NCBI GenBank assembly: GCA_900554695.1
Contig: USHV01000007.1
Coordinates: forward strand, 34,485-98,484
DNA: 64,000 nucleotides
Direction: 5' to 3'
DNA from: an uncultured Prevotella sp.
GTDB taxonomy: Bacteria > Bacteroidota > Bacteroidia > Bacteroidales > Bacteroidaceae
The notes below the pieces were generated by a model, which was given only the letters and a program-made list of their open reading frames with translations, did no database searches and was not told the DNA's origin. The translations under genes were made by a program, and so were the position numbers. Each line of letters starts with the position of its first letter. The first letter of the stretch is position 1. This document shows, piece by piece, positions 26,267 through 33,689 of this stretch.

Positions 26267-27262
26267 TCACTCCATATAGTTGGTTATCCTGTTGGCCGGA
26301 TTCACGGGTGTCTGGTCCGAAAGCGTGAGCGACTTCACCATGTGCAGCGTCCCCTCCTTGTATTTTCTGAAGTGTGGCGACGCTATATGCCGCTTGTATG
26401 CCTCGCGGTTGGCGTAGGTCTCGAGTATGGTGACGTGGCACGGGTTGTCCTTTTCGCTCACGGCATACATCGTAAGCACACCCGGCTCGGTGCGCAGCGA
26501 CACTTCGCCCACCTCGGCGGCATACTTCATGTATTCCTCAAGGTGCTCCGGATATACCTCTATCTTCGACAACCGCACAATGCCGTCGGCCTCCATGGGC
26601 AGTTTGGCGCACATGCCCGGCTCTTTGTCCAAAGCGAGACAGCGGCCGATTACCTCGCCTGTGGCAAGGTATGAGTATGTGGGGAACTCGAACAACACAG
26701 GTTTCAGACGTGTGTAGTCGGGCCGTCCGTTCTCATTGAGCATATCTTTTGCGACGTATGTGGCTGCGACCTCGCAGATGAAATTGTCGAACCCGTCGGT
26801 CTTGAACTTATCCACCACCTTACATTCCATAGACAACGGCGACTCGTCTATCAGCGGTGCGCCGTTCTCGCCGATGTGATATGCGAAGAGCGTTGACTTG
26901 TCCGTGTCGGCTCCACTCACGCTTCCCGCATAGTCGGCCTTTGGCAGCATCTCGCGGCTCACGAGGTTGATGGACAGCCGTCCGGTCTGGTGTATGCCTT
27001 TGTTGGTGTAGTGCTTGTCGCTCATACTGAGTATGATGCGGTTGTGCCCTATTATTCCGGTGTGGCCTACGACGAGCCAGTTCACCTTACCGTTTACCTC
27101 CGCGCCCACTACTGTGAGTGGTTTAGGATAGAGAGCCACGAGGCTTCCGATGTTTTCCTTTTCCATGTTGATGGTGTCTTTTGTCGTGGCGGCTGTCCCT
27201 GTCGCGCCGGTTGATGTCAGCAGCGAGGCAAGAAGCAGTGCGCCGATGAATGATGTTGTCAT
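26267..27262 (-). CDS. Flavin reductase-like / antibiotic biosynthesis monooxygenase (ABM) fusion
   Basis: 331 aa with a probable signal peptide (MTTSFIGALLLASLLTSTG). Residues about 33-215 form an FMN-binding flavin-reductase-like split barrel (VALYPKPLTVVGAEVNGKVN, then LSMSDKHYTNKGIHQTGRLSIN). Residues about 225-315 are an ABM ferredoxin-like domain (IVRLSKIEVYPEHLEEYMKYA, ILETYANREAYKRHIASPHF). The two domains usually occur as separate proteins; fusion suggests one enzyme carrying both flavin supply and quinol oxygenation, but that is inference. Last gene of a three-gene operon with the aldo/keto reductase, opposite an AraC regulator. Confidence 0.82.
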   Translation of the reverse strand: MTTSFIGALLLASLLTSTGATGTAATTKDTINMEKENIGSLVALYPKPLTVVGAEVNGKVNWLVVGHTGIIGHNRIILSMSDKHYTNKGIHQTGRLSINLVSREMLPKADYAGSVSGADTDKSTLFAYHIGENGAPLIDESPLSMECKVVDKFKTDGFDNFICEVAATYVAKDMLNENGRPDYTRLKPVLFEFPTYSYLATGEVIGRCLALDKEPGMCAKLPMEADGIVRLSKIEVYPEHLEEYMKYAAEVGEVSLRTEPGVLTMYAVSEKDNPCHVTILETYANREAYKRHIASPHFRKYKEGTLHMVKSLTLSDQTPVNPANRITNYME

Positions 27263-27299
27263 ATATTATGATGTATTTCTGTTGATGTATGCAGCTGTC

Positions 27300-28418
27300 C
27301 TATTTGTCTATCTGGCTTTCGGTGAAAGGGTCGGCGCGGTGGCCCATAAGGTCGATGCGTGCATATTCCTTCTCAAACTCATCCATCTCCCATGCCGACA
27401 AGCGCACGGTGCCCGCGCCGAGCAGTTCATCCAGATGTGCAGGATTGGTTGTTCCGGGAATTGGAGCGGTCCAAGGCTTGCGCGAGAGAATCCATACGAG
27501 GGCGAACTGTGCCGGAGTCAGACCTTTGCGCTCTGCCCAATGGCGCACCAGAGCCACGAGAGGCATGTTGTGGTGGAGCGCTTCGGGTGTGAACTGAGGC
27601 AGATTGTGGCGACGGTCGTTCTGCGGAAACGTACTGTCCTCGCCGATTGTTCCGGTAAGGAAAGCGCGCCCCAGCGGACAGTAGGGCACGAAACCTATGC
27701 CGAGTTCCTCGAGTGTCGGGAATATCTTTGTCTCGGGCTCGCGCCACCAGATGGCGTATTCGCTCTGCACGGCCGAGAGCGGACACACGGCGTGGGCGCG
27801 GCGTATGGAGCGTGCGCTCGCCTCCGACATGCCCCAGTGGAGCACCTTGCCTTCCTTCATCAGGTCTTTCACGGTTCCCGTTACGTCCTCCACCGGCACA
27901 TCCGGATCGACGCGGTGCTGATAGAGCAGGTCTATATGGTCGGTGCGCAGACGCTTCAGCGAGCCTTCCACGGCGCGGCGTATGTGGTCGGGACGGCTGT
28001 TAAGGGCTGTCGGCCGGCCTTCCTCCACACCGAAGCCGAACTTCGTCCCTATCTTCACTTTGTCGCGGAACGGCTGCAAGGCTTCGCCCACCCACTCCTC
28101 GCTCAGGTGCGGTCCATACACTTCGGCGGTGTCGAAGAAGGTCACGCCCATGTCGTAGGCGTGGCGTATGAGAGCTATCATGTCGCGCTTTTCGTATTTA
28201 CCGCCGTAATATCCCACCATCGGCAGACATCCCAAACCAATGGCCGATACCTCGAGTCCGGACAGTTTGCGCCGCTCTATGTCGGCCGGTCTTTTGCCGC
28301 CGGAGGGTTCTGAGCCTGATTTTCTTTCACTTGCGATCATGCTGCCCGTGCTTCCGAGTCCGAAGGCGGCGAGCAATGCCGAGTTTGATGTCAGCTTTAA
28401 AAATGTTCTTCTGTCCAT
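27300..28418 (-). CDS. Aldo/keto reductase with Tat-type signal
   Basis: 372 aa. The N-terminus MDRRTFLKLTSNSALLAAFG is a twin-arginine export signal. The mature part is an aldo/keto reductase TIM barrel: GLGCLPMVGYYG, DTAEVYGPHLSEEWVG (catalytic Asp/Tyr), KIGTKFGF (Lys) and DLLYQHRVDP (His). NADPH-site motifs are near VWILSRKPWTAPIPGTTNPAHL. Expected to reduce or oxidise a small carbonyl or sugar, probably in the periplasm, which is unusual for a nicotinamide enzyme. Sits between a 71-aa protein gene (20 bases upstream) and the flavin-reductase/ABM gene. Confidence 0.9.
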   Translation of the reverse strand: MDRRTFLKLTSNSALLAAFGLGSTGSMIASERKSGSEPSGGKRPADIERRKLSGLEVSAIGLGCLPMVGYYGGKYEKRDMIALIRHAYDMGVTFFDTAEVYGPHLSEEWVGEALQPFRDKVKIGTKFGFGVEEGRPTALNSRPDHIRRAVEGSLKRLRTDHIDLLYQHRVDPDVPVEDVTGTVKDLMKEGKVLHWGMSEASARSIRRAHAVCPLSAVQSEYAIWWREPETKIFPTLEELGIGFVPYCPLGRAFLTGTIGEDSTFPQNDRRHNLPQFTPEALHHNMPLVALVRHWAERKGLTPAQFALVWILSRKPWTAPIPGTTNPAHLDELLGAGTVRLSAWEMDEFEKEYARIDLMGHRADPFTESQIDK

Positions 28419-28438
28419 ATATTCCTGTTTTTATGAGT

Positions 28439-28654
28439 TCAGTATGTCGTGGCGCACAAGTCTCTCAGCATCTCTATTTCGTTCTGTTCGAGTCTGATGT
28501 CAGGTGTGCCGGATGGCGTCAGGCGTCCCTTTTCGAGTGCGTCGAAATGTTTTATCAGTTCCTGCGGACTGGTGTGGTGGCGCTGTGCTATGTAGTTCAC
28601 CACATCGTCTGCGTAGAGCCGGTTGTCCGCAGCATGGTCTTTTTTCTCGTTCAT
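28439..28654 (-). CDS. Small hypothetical protein, 71 aa
   Basis: Charged cytoplasmic protein (NRLYADDVVNYIAQRHHTSP... ending EQNEIEMLRDLCATTY), no membrane segment. I do not recognise the family. It looks real because it starts 26 bases below a good TAATTTTG promoter element, is followed 20 bases later by the aldo/keto reductase, and has the codon usage of its neighbours. The helical, acidic make-up would suit a small regulatory or partner protein. Confidence 0.6.
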   Translation of the reverse strand: MNEKKDHAADNRLYADDVVNYIAQRHHTSPQELIKHFDALEKGRLTPSGTPDIRLEQNEIEMLRDLCATTY

Positions 28655-28679
28655 TTTGCTTGTCTGTTGTTTCTGCTGA

Positions 28680-28687
28680 CAAAATTA
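28680..28687 (-). promoter_or_regulatory. -7 element TAATTTTG for the redox operon
   Basis: Exact TAnnTTTG match on the minus strand, directly before the 71-aa gene. Lies in the 164-base divergent region shared with the AraC regulator. Confidence 0.55.
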
Positions 28688-28783
28688 TTTAAAGAAACAC
28701 GCCCGGTGATACCACGAAGCGGGAGCTTCTTACCAGTTTTACGGATTTTATGTTTCTGTTGCACGATATATGATGATAAATGT

Positions 28784-28791
28784 TATATTTG
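28784..28791 (+). promoter_or_regulatory. -7 element TATATTTG for the AraC regulator
   Basis: Exact TAnnTTTG match 27 bases before the ATG at 28819, pointing away from the redox operon promoter. Confidence 0.55.
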
Positions 28792-28818
28792 TAGTTGAAA
28801 ATCAGATGAAAAGACGTT

Positions 28819-29715
28819 ATGGCAAAGATACTTCATGTAAGGAATGTGGCCGACTACAGCCGTTGGCTCGGACATGCCGACAGCCATCCGCTCATCAGCG
28901 TGATTGACTATTCGGAGGTGTCGCCCATAAGACACAGTCTGAACAATTACAGCGTGTACGGCATATTCCTCCGCGACGACGACCTCGTGGATCTGACCTA
29001 CGGATGCGGCAAGTACGACTACCGCAAAGGCACGCTCATCTGTGTGGCACCGGGACAGATAGGCGGCAAGGAGGACAACGGCGAGCGTGTGGACATAAAG
29101 GGTTGGGCGGTGCTTTTCCATCCTGACCTGCTGCACGGAAGCGCACTTGAGAAGGACATAAGGAAGTATTCGTTTTTCGACTATTGCATAAACGAGGCGC
29201 TGCACATGACGGGTGAGGAACACGACATACTGGTGTCGCTGATGCGGCAGATGAAGAACGAACTGGAGAACGGCCGTGACGATTTTCAGGACAGCATACT
29301 GACCGGTTATCTGGGACTGATACTGAGGTTCTGCAGCCGCTTCTATCAGCGACAGTTCATGACGAGAAAACTCGCCAACACTGACGTGCTGAAACGTTTC
29401 GACGCGTTGTTGCGCGACTATTATGAGAACGGACTGCAGATGAGGCAGGGCATACCCGGCGTGCAGTATTGTGCAGACAAGCTGTGCATGTCGACCAATT
29501 ATTTTGGTGACTTGATAAAAAAGATGACCGGCGACACGGCACGCGACTATATCAGAAACTTTGTGGTGCAGCAGTCGAAGAATATGCTCGCGGCAGGAAA
29601 AAGCGTGTCGCAGACGGCTTATGACATGGGTTTTGACTATCCGCAGCACTTCAGCAGGATGTTCAAAAACTCTACGGGAATGACTCCAAAGGAATATTGC
29701 GACAGGCGGAAGTAA
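28819..29715 (+). CDS. AraC family transcriptional regulator
   Basis: 298 aa. N-terminal cupin-like sensor region (about residues 20-170, containing GCGKYDYRKGTLICVAPGQ). The C-terminal double helix-turn-helix occupies about residues 195-298: CMSTNYFGDLIKKMTGDTARDYI, then VSQTAYDMGFDYPQHFSRMFKNSTGMTPKEY, a textbook AraC signature. It is divergent from the three-gene operon with aldo/keto reductase and flavin reductase/ABM, so it most likely controls that operon; the inducer is unknown. Confidence 0.92.
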   Translation: MAKILHVRNVADYSRWLGHADSHPLISVIDYSEVSPIRHSLNNYSVYGIFLRDDDLVDLTYGCGKYDYRKGTLICVAPGQIGGKEDNGERVDIKGWAVLFHPDLLHGSALEKDIRKYSFFDYCINEALHMTGEEHDILVSLMRQMKNELENGRDDFQDSILTGYLGLILRFCSRFYQRQFMTRKLANTDVLKRFDALLRDYYENGLQMRQGIPGVQYCADKLCMSTNYFGDLIKKMTGDTARDYIRNFVVQQSKNMLAAGKSVSQTAYDMGFDYPQHFSRMFKNSTGMTPKEYCDRRK

Positions 29716-29838
29716 CGGTGTGAATATGAGAAAATGGGTTCTGTCTGTTTTCAGACGTGACAGATGGTGATAAAGGCTGTGGCTTCAGACACTGATAAGT
29801 GTTGCTTTCTTCGGCCATGATGAAACCGATACGGCGTG

Positions 29839-30272
29839 CTTTCAATTTATAACCGGATTTTGATTTTTACTCCCGAGTTTCCTCATATACCCCGAAAAAT
29901 AAGCGCGTATTTGCGGACTGACTCTTCTTCGGGCGCAAATACGCGGATTATGAGAGGCTTTTATAATATCTTGAATATCAATGGTTTATGTTTAAGGAGT
30001 ATTTCTTCGTATTGCAAAAAGCACCATTTCGGCTTGCGAAATGGCCTATTTCTGGTGATGAAAAGCACCATTTCGCACCCTAAAACGGGCTTTATCGCAT
30101 CGCGAAATGGGCAATATCGGAACGCCGAACGTGCTTTTTCGGACTACGATACAGGGTATATCAAAAGGCGGTTCAGGCAGAAACAGGCTTCATAATGTCC
30201 GATTTAACATCTCTTTACATCTCTTTTGCGAAAATATTTTGTCAAAATTTAGTCAAGAAAAATTGTAAGCAC
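29839..30272 (-). repeat. Large intergenic repeat, member C (434 bp)
   Basis: Read on the minus strand, this stretch aligns end to end with 53823-54257 on the plus strand, roughly three-quarters identical by eye. Order: ttttgacaaaa / ttttcgcaaaa box, a stretch with gatataccctgtatcgtagtccg, an array of cgaaatgggc-like units, and a hairpin cgcgtatttgc/gcaaatacgcg (29904-29914 and 29935-29945, 20-nt loop), then cttatttttcgggg. It lies between the AraC gene and tRNA-Arg. The 119-codon open frame across it is a by-product. Confidence 0.88.
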
Positions 30273-30379
30273 GTCCAATGAGTTTCCCTCGAAAAGTCTG
30301 ATGTCAGACGTAAGAAATATCACAGGAGGGTTGCCGCTGATGTGATATTGTGATTTATCGATTGTGGTGGTGATGAGGT

Positions 30380-30495
30380 ATTATTATAGTAGTGCAGGTG
30401 TATTATTGCGGCAGCGCAAATATATTGTTTTAGCAATGCGCATTTATTTTAGCGGCAATTTGAATTTATTATTATTGCAATGTCAGTTTATTACT
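30380..30495. repeat. Degenerate tandem repeat of about 22 bp
   Basis: Four to five imperfect units, each like attNtt(a)gcaatgngnattt: attattgcggcagcgcaaata, attgttttagcaatgcgcatt, attttagcggcaatttgaatt, attattattgcaatgtcagt. Non-coding, next to repeat member C. The rest of the gap between 30272 and 30812 shows nothing else. Confidence 0.5.
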
Positions 30496-30811
30496 GTGTA
30501 AAATCTGCGCTGTAACGGTTTATATCATCCCGTTATATTATAAGTTTTCTAAAAAACGCAAATCACTCTATGAATAAAACCATTCCCCGCAGGCTTTCTG
30601 TCGAACCGCGCAATACTTGCCGAAGACTTCGGCAGTGAATATTCCTTGATGAAAGAATCCGTGTCTTTATTCTCCCCGGCAAGTCATAGCGTGAGCCGAA
30701 GAGGGCAGCCGTAGTGTCCGTATGAGCATTTGATATGGTGGAAGACGGTGCCGGCATCGACATAAACGACAGGCGCGGACAACCTCGTGAAGAGATGTCC
30801 GCGCCTGTCGA

Positions 30812-30886
30812 TGGTACTCCCACCGGGAATCGAACCCGGATCAAAGGTTTAGGAAACCTCCGTTCTATCCATTTAACTATGGGAGC
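30812..30886 (-). tRNA. tRNA-Arg (CCT)
   Basis: Minus-strand cloverleaf: acceptor gctccca/tgggagt (one G-T), anticodon stem gaggt/acctt with loop ttcctaa giving anticodon CCT, T-arm ccggg-ttcgatt-cccgg, and an encoded CCA. Reads the rare AGG arginine codon. Confidence 0.93.
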
Positions 30887-30967
30887 CCGTAAATCCGGAT
30901 GCAAAGTTACAACTTTTTCGGTTAATAACATTAAAAAAACGGATTCATTATTTTAAATGATAATTTT

Positions 30968-30999
30968 TTTGTGTAAGAAAATTAAACTTTATAATTTTG
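30968..30999 (+). promoter_or_regulatory. Promoter TTTG-N20-TAATTTTG
   Basis: Full Bacteroidetes promoter: TTTG at 30968-30971, 20-base spacer, TAATTTTG at 30992-30999. It lies 19 bases before the TonB-linked receptor ATG, giving a very short leader. Confidence 0.75.
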
Positions 31000-31018
31000 C
31001 ATTCGTCAAAAAACCGTT

Positions 31019-33511
31019 ATGAAGCGAATATTATTCTTTTTTTTGCTGTGTATGAGTGCATGCACTCTATCAGCACAGGGATTTGTTAAGGGAAAAGTGT
31101 TGGATAAGCAGACTTCCGAACCGCTCGGTTTCGTGAATGTCAGGATAACCAAGAAGGCTTCCGGAGACTATGTCGGTGGTACGATGACCGATGCCGACGG
31201 AAATTTCAACGTTAAAGACCTTAAGAATGATGCCTATGTTCTGACACTTTCGTTTGTGGGTTATAAAGAAGAGGAACGCGATTTTGAAATCAGTGCCGAT
31301 AACCCGAAGAGAACTTTCACACGTATTTACATGTCGGAGAACCAGAACATGCTGGCGGGAGTGACTGTCACGGGACAGAAATCCACTATGAAGCTCGAGG
31401 TCGACCGCAAGTCGTTCGACGTGACACAGCTCATCTCTAACAGCGGCGAGGCTGCGAGCGATGTGCTCGACAACATTCCTTCGGTGGAAGTGGACAACGA
31501 CGGTAACGTGTCGCTCCGTGGAAACAGCAGCGTGGAGGTGTGGATAAACGGTAAGTCGAGCGGTCTGACCTCTGACAACCGCGCGCAGATTCTGCAGCAG
31601 CTTCCGGCAGAAAGCATAGAGAGAATAGAAGTGATAGACAACCCTTCGGCCAAGTTCTCGGCAGAAGGTTCGGCAGGTATCATAAACATTGTGCTCAAGA
31701 AAGACCGCAGGGCAGGATATTACGGATCGCTGCAGGCAGGCGGCGGCACACGTGGAGGTGCCAACACGAGTTTCAACATCAACTATAACAGCTCGAAGAT
31801 AGACGTATATGCCAACATTGGCTACCGTCACCGTTCCAACGACGGACGCTCTGAGAGCAACCAGGTGTTCACCAACACCAACGAATATCAGCGCTATTGG
31901 GGTACCAGCAAGAACATGGGTAACAACCTGTTCACCCGTGCCGGCATAACATGGCACGCCACCGACAAGGACGACATAGCGTTCAACGGTATGATGATGA
32001 TAGGCGGAAACAAGAACCTGAGCAGCATACCGTATCATTACGGTACGCTCGGCAATGCCACAGATTCGCGCGTCATGCTCAGAAGCACACGCAGCACGGG
32101 CGATATGAGAATGTTCTACGGCGAGCTGAACTATCGTCACAACTTCTCGGACAAGCATTTCCTTGATTTCACCATCGACGCAAACAAGTGGAAGAGCGAC
32201 AACGACAACTACTATCAGGACTCAACTCAGTATATCACCGAGGAGCGTCCTACGGAATACGATTACCAGTATCGCCCGATGTTCATGAACAACAACCGCT
32301 GGGAAGTGAAGCTCGACTACGAGAATCAGATAACCGACCGCATGAAGGTTGAGGCTGGATATCAGGGCAACTTCTCTCACGAGAACAGCCCGCAGGAGTC
32401 TTATATCGACGACAGCAGCTGGAACGGAGCCAACAGCGTTGAGGATAAGGAATATTTCAACAGATTTATCTACGACATGGACCTGCACGCGCTGTATGCC
32501 ACTCTTAGCTACAAGTTCGGCAAACTGAGCGTGATGGGAGGTCTGCGAGGTGAATACTGGAAGGTGAAGACCGAGAGCTATACATGGGAACAGGAACACG
32601 ACGCGTCGAAACGCGACCCTGCATTCAAGAAAGATTATTTCCAGTTGTTCCCGAGTCTGTTCCTTTCTTATCAGCTCACAGAGACACAGCAGCTGCAGCT
32701 CAACTACACCAGACGTCTGCGTCGTCCGTGGGGCGGACAGCTCAACTCGTTCCGCGATACTCGTGATGCTACCATGGTGTCGTTCGGTAACCCGGAGCTG
32801 ACTCCTGAGTTCAGCAACTCGTTCTCTCTGAACTACCTCAAGACATGGACCGACCACTCAATGCTCATCAGCGCTTACTATCGTCCTACGAGCGACGTAA
32901 TACAGCGCATAAACTATCAGAGCTCTACCGACGGACTGATGTATTCTACAAGCGTGAACGTGGCAAGCAGCCTAAGCTCAGGTCTTGAACTCGTGGTTAA
33001 GAACAAGTTGTTCCGCATACTCGACCTCACAACCACGGCAAACGCTTATTATTACAAGCTCAACGGATTCAGCTACGACATCGACGGACAGACAGTTACG
33101 GGTAAGGGCAACGACAACTTCACATGGAACGCCCGCATGACGGCAAGTGTAATCCTGCCTTACGACATATCAATACAGGCTACCGGACGCTACAACGCAC
33201 GCCAGGTGATAACACAGGGTTACCGCAAAGCCAATTACAGCGTAGATCTGGGTATGCGTAAGAACTTCTTCAACAAGGCTCTCACCGTGGCACTCAACTG
33301 CCGCGACCTGCTCAACTCACGTAAATGGGTGAACTACACAAGCAGCGACACGTTCACAAGATATCAGATGAACAAGCGTGGCGGACGCAACGTGAACCTC
33401 ACGGTGACATGGAACTTCGGTAACATGAAGGCGAAGAAGAAACCGCAGAAGGAGAATTCAATGCCTGACTTCGAGAGCCAGCAGTATGGTGGAGAAGGCG
33501 GTGAGGGATAA
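31019..33511 (+). CDS. TonB-linked outer-membrane beta-barrel protein (OMP_b-brl_3 type)
   Basis: 830 aa. Signal peptide MKRILFFFLLCMSACTLSAQ. A carboxypeptidase-regulatory-like domain (residues about 22-105, VKGKVLDKQTSEPLGFVNVRITKK) is followed by a TonB plug (about 120-225, IPSVEVDNDGNVSLRGNSSVEVWING, IERIEVIDNPSAKFSAEGSAGIINIVLKK). A large barrel closes the protein with an aromatic-rich end (VNLTVTWNFGN). No SusD-like gene lies next to it, so it is not a classical SusC glycan importer; members of this subgroup are linked to metal, peptide or unknown transport. It has its own promoter and ends at strong terminators. Confidence 0.9.
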   Translation: MKRILFFFLLCMSACTLSAQGFVKGKVLDKQTSEPLGFVNVRITKKASGDYVGGTMTDADGNFNVKDLKNDAYVLTLSFVGYKEEERDFEISADNPKRTFTRIYMSENQNMLAGVTVTGQKSTMKLEVDRKSFDVTQLISNSGEAASDVLDNIPSVEVDNDGNVSLRGNSSVEVWINGKSSGLTSDNRAQILQQLPAESIERIEVIDNPSAKFSAEGSAGIINIVLKKDRRAGYYGSLQAGGGTRGGANTSFNINYNSSKIDVYANIGYRHRSNDGRSESNQVFTNTNEYQRYWGTSKNMGNNLFTRAGITWHATDKDDIAFNGMMMIGGNKNLSSIPYHYGTLGNATDSRVMLRSTRSTGDMRMFYGELNYRHNFSDKHFLDFTIDANKWKSDNDNYYQDSTQYITEERPTEYDYQYRPMFMNNNRWEVKLDYENQITDRMKVEAGYQGNFSHENSPQESYIDDSSWNGANSVEDKEYFNRFIYDMDLHALYATLSYKFGKLSVMGGLRGEYWKVKTESYTWEQEHDASKRDPAFKKDYFQLFPSLFLSYQLTETQQLQLNYTRRLRRPWGGQLNSFRDTRDATMVSFGNPELTPEFSNSFSLNYLKTWTDHSMLISAYYRPTSDVIQRINYQSSTDGLMYSTSVNVASSLSSGLELVVKNKLFRILDLTTTANAYYYKLNGFSYDIDGQTVTGKGNDNFTWNARMTASVILPYDISIQATGRYNARQVITQGYRKANYSVDLGMRKNFFNKALTVALNCRDLLNSRKWVNYTSSDTFTRYQMNKRGGRNVNLTVTWNFGNMKAKKKPQKENSMPDFESQQYGGEGGEG

Positions 33512-33612
33512 CCTCCTGAAGGCTGTGGCAGAACGCCTGAATGCCTTTCATACCGCATAAAGTCGTGCGGGATAATGAGATAAAGTCAATTCGCTTTATA
33601 CATTATATATTT

Positions 33613-33655
33613 AAAAAGCCATCAGCATGCGTGAGTGTGCTGATGGCTTTGTTTT
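33613..33655 (+). terminator. Terminator after the TonB-linked receptor
   Basis: aaagccatcagca pairs with tgctgatggcttt around a 10-base loop, followed by gttttt. Works on both strands. Confidence 0.85.
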
Positions 33656-33656
33656 T

Positions 33657-33681
33657 GCCGCCTTTCAAGGGCGGCTTTTTC
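33657..33681. terminator. Second, bidirectional terminator
   Basis: gccgccttt-caa-gggcggc with T runs on both sides, placed between convergent genes ending at 33511 and 33690. Confidence 0.7.
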
Positions 33682-33689
33682 ATTATGGG

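Noticed and set aside
27150..28313. 387-codon open frame on the plus strand
   Set aside because: Antisense to the flavin reductase fusion and aldo/keto reductase genes.
29836..30195. 119-codon open frame and its 80-codon look-alike at 54029-54271
   Set aside because: Their similarity comes from the shared intergenic repeat; no start context, and the third copy of the element does not keep the frame.
30380..30495. CRISPR array
   Set aside because: Units are contiguous without unique spacers and no cas genes are near.
30563..30931. 122-codon open frame on the minus strand
   Set aside because: It runs through tRNA-Arg.
31019..33511. SusC-type member of a SusC/SusD pair
   Set aside because: No SusD-like gene follows, and the barrel and plug resemble the OMP_b-brl_3 group rather than SusC.
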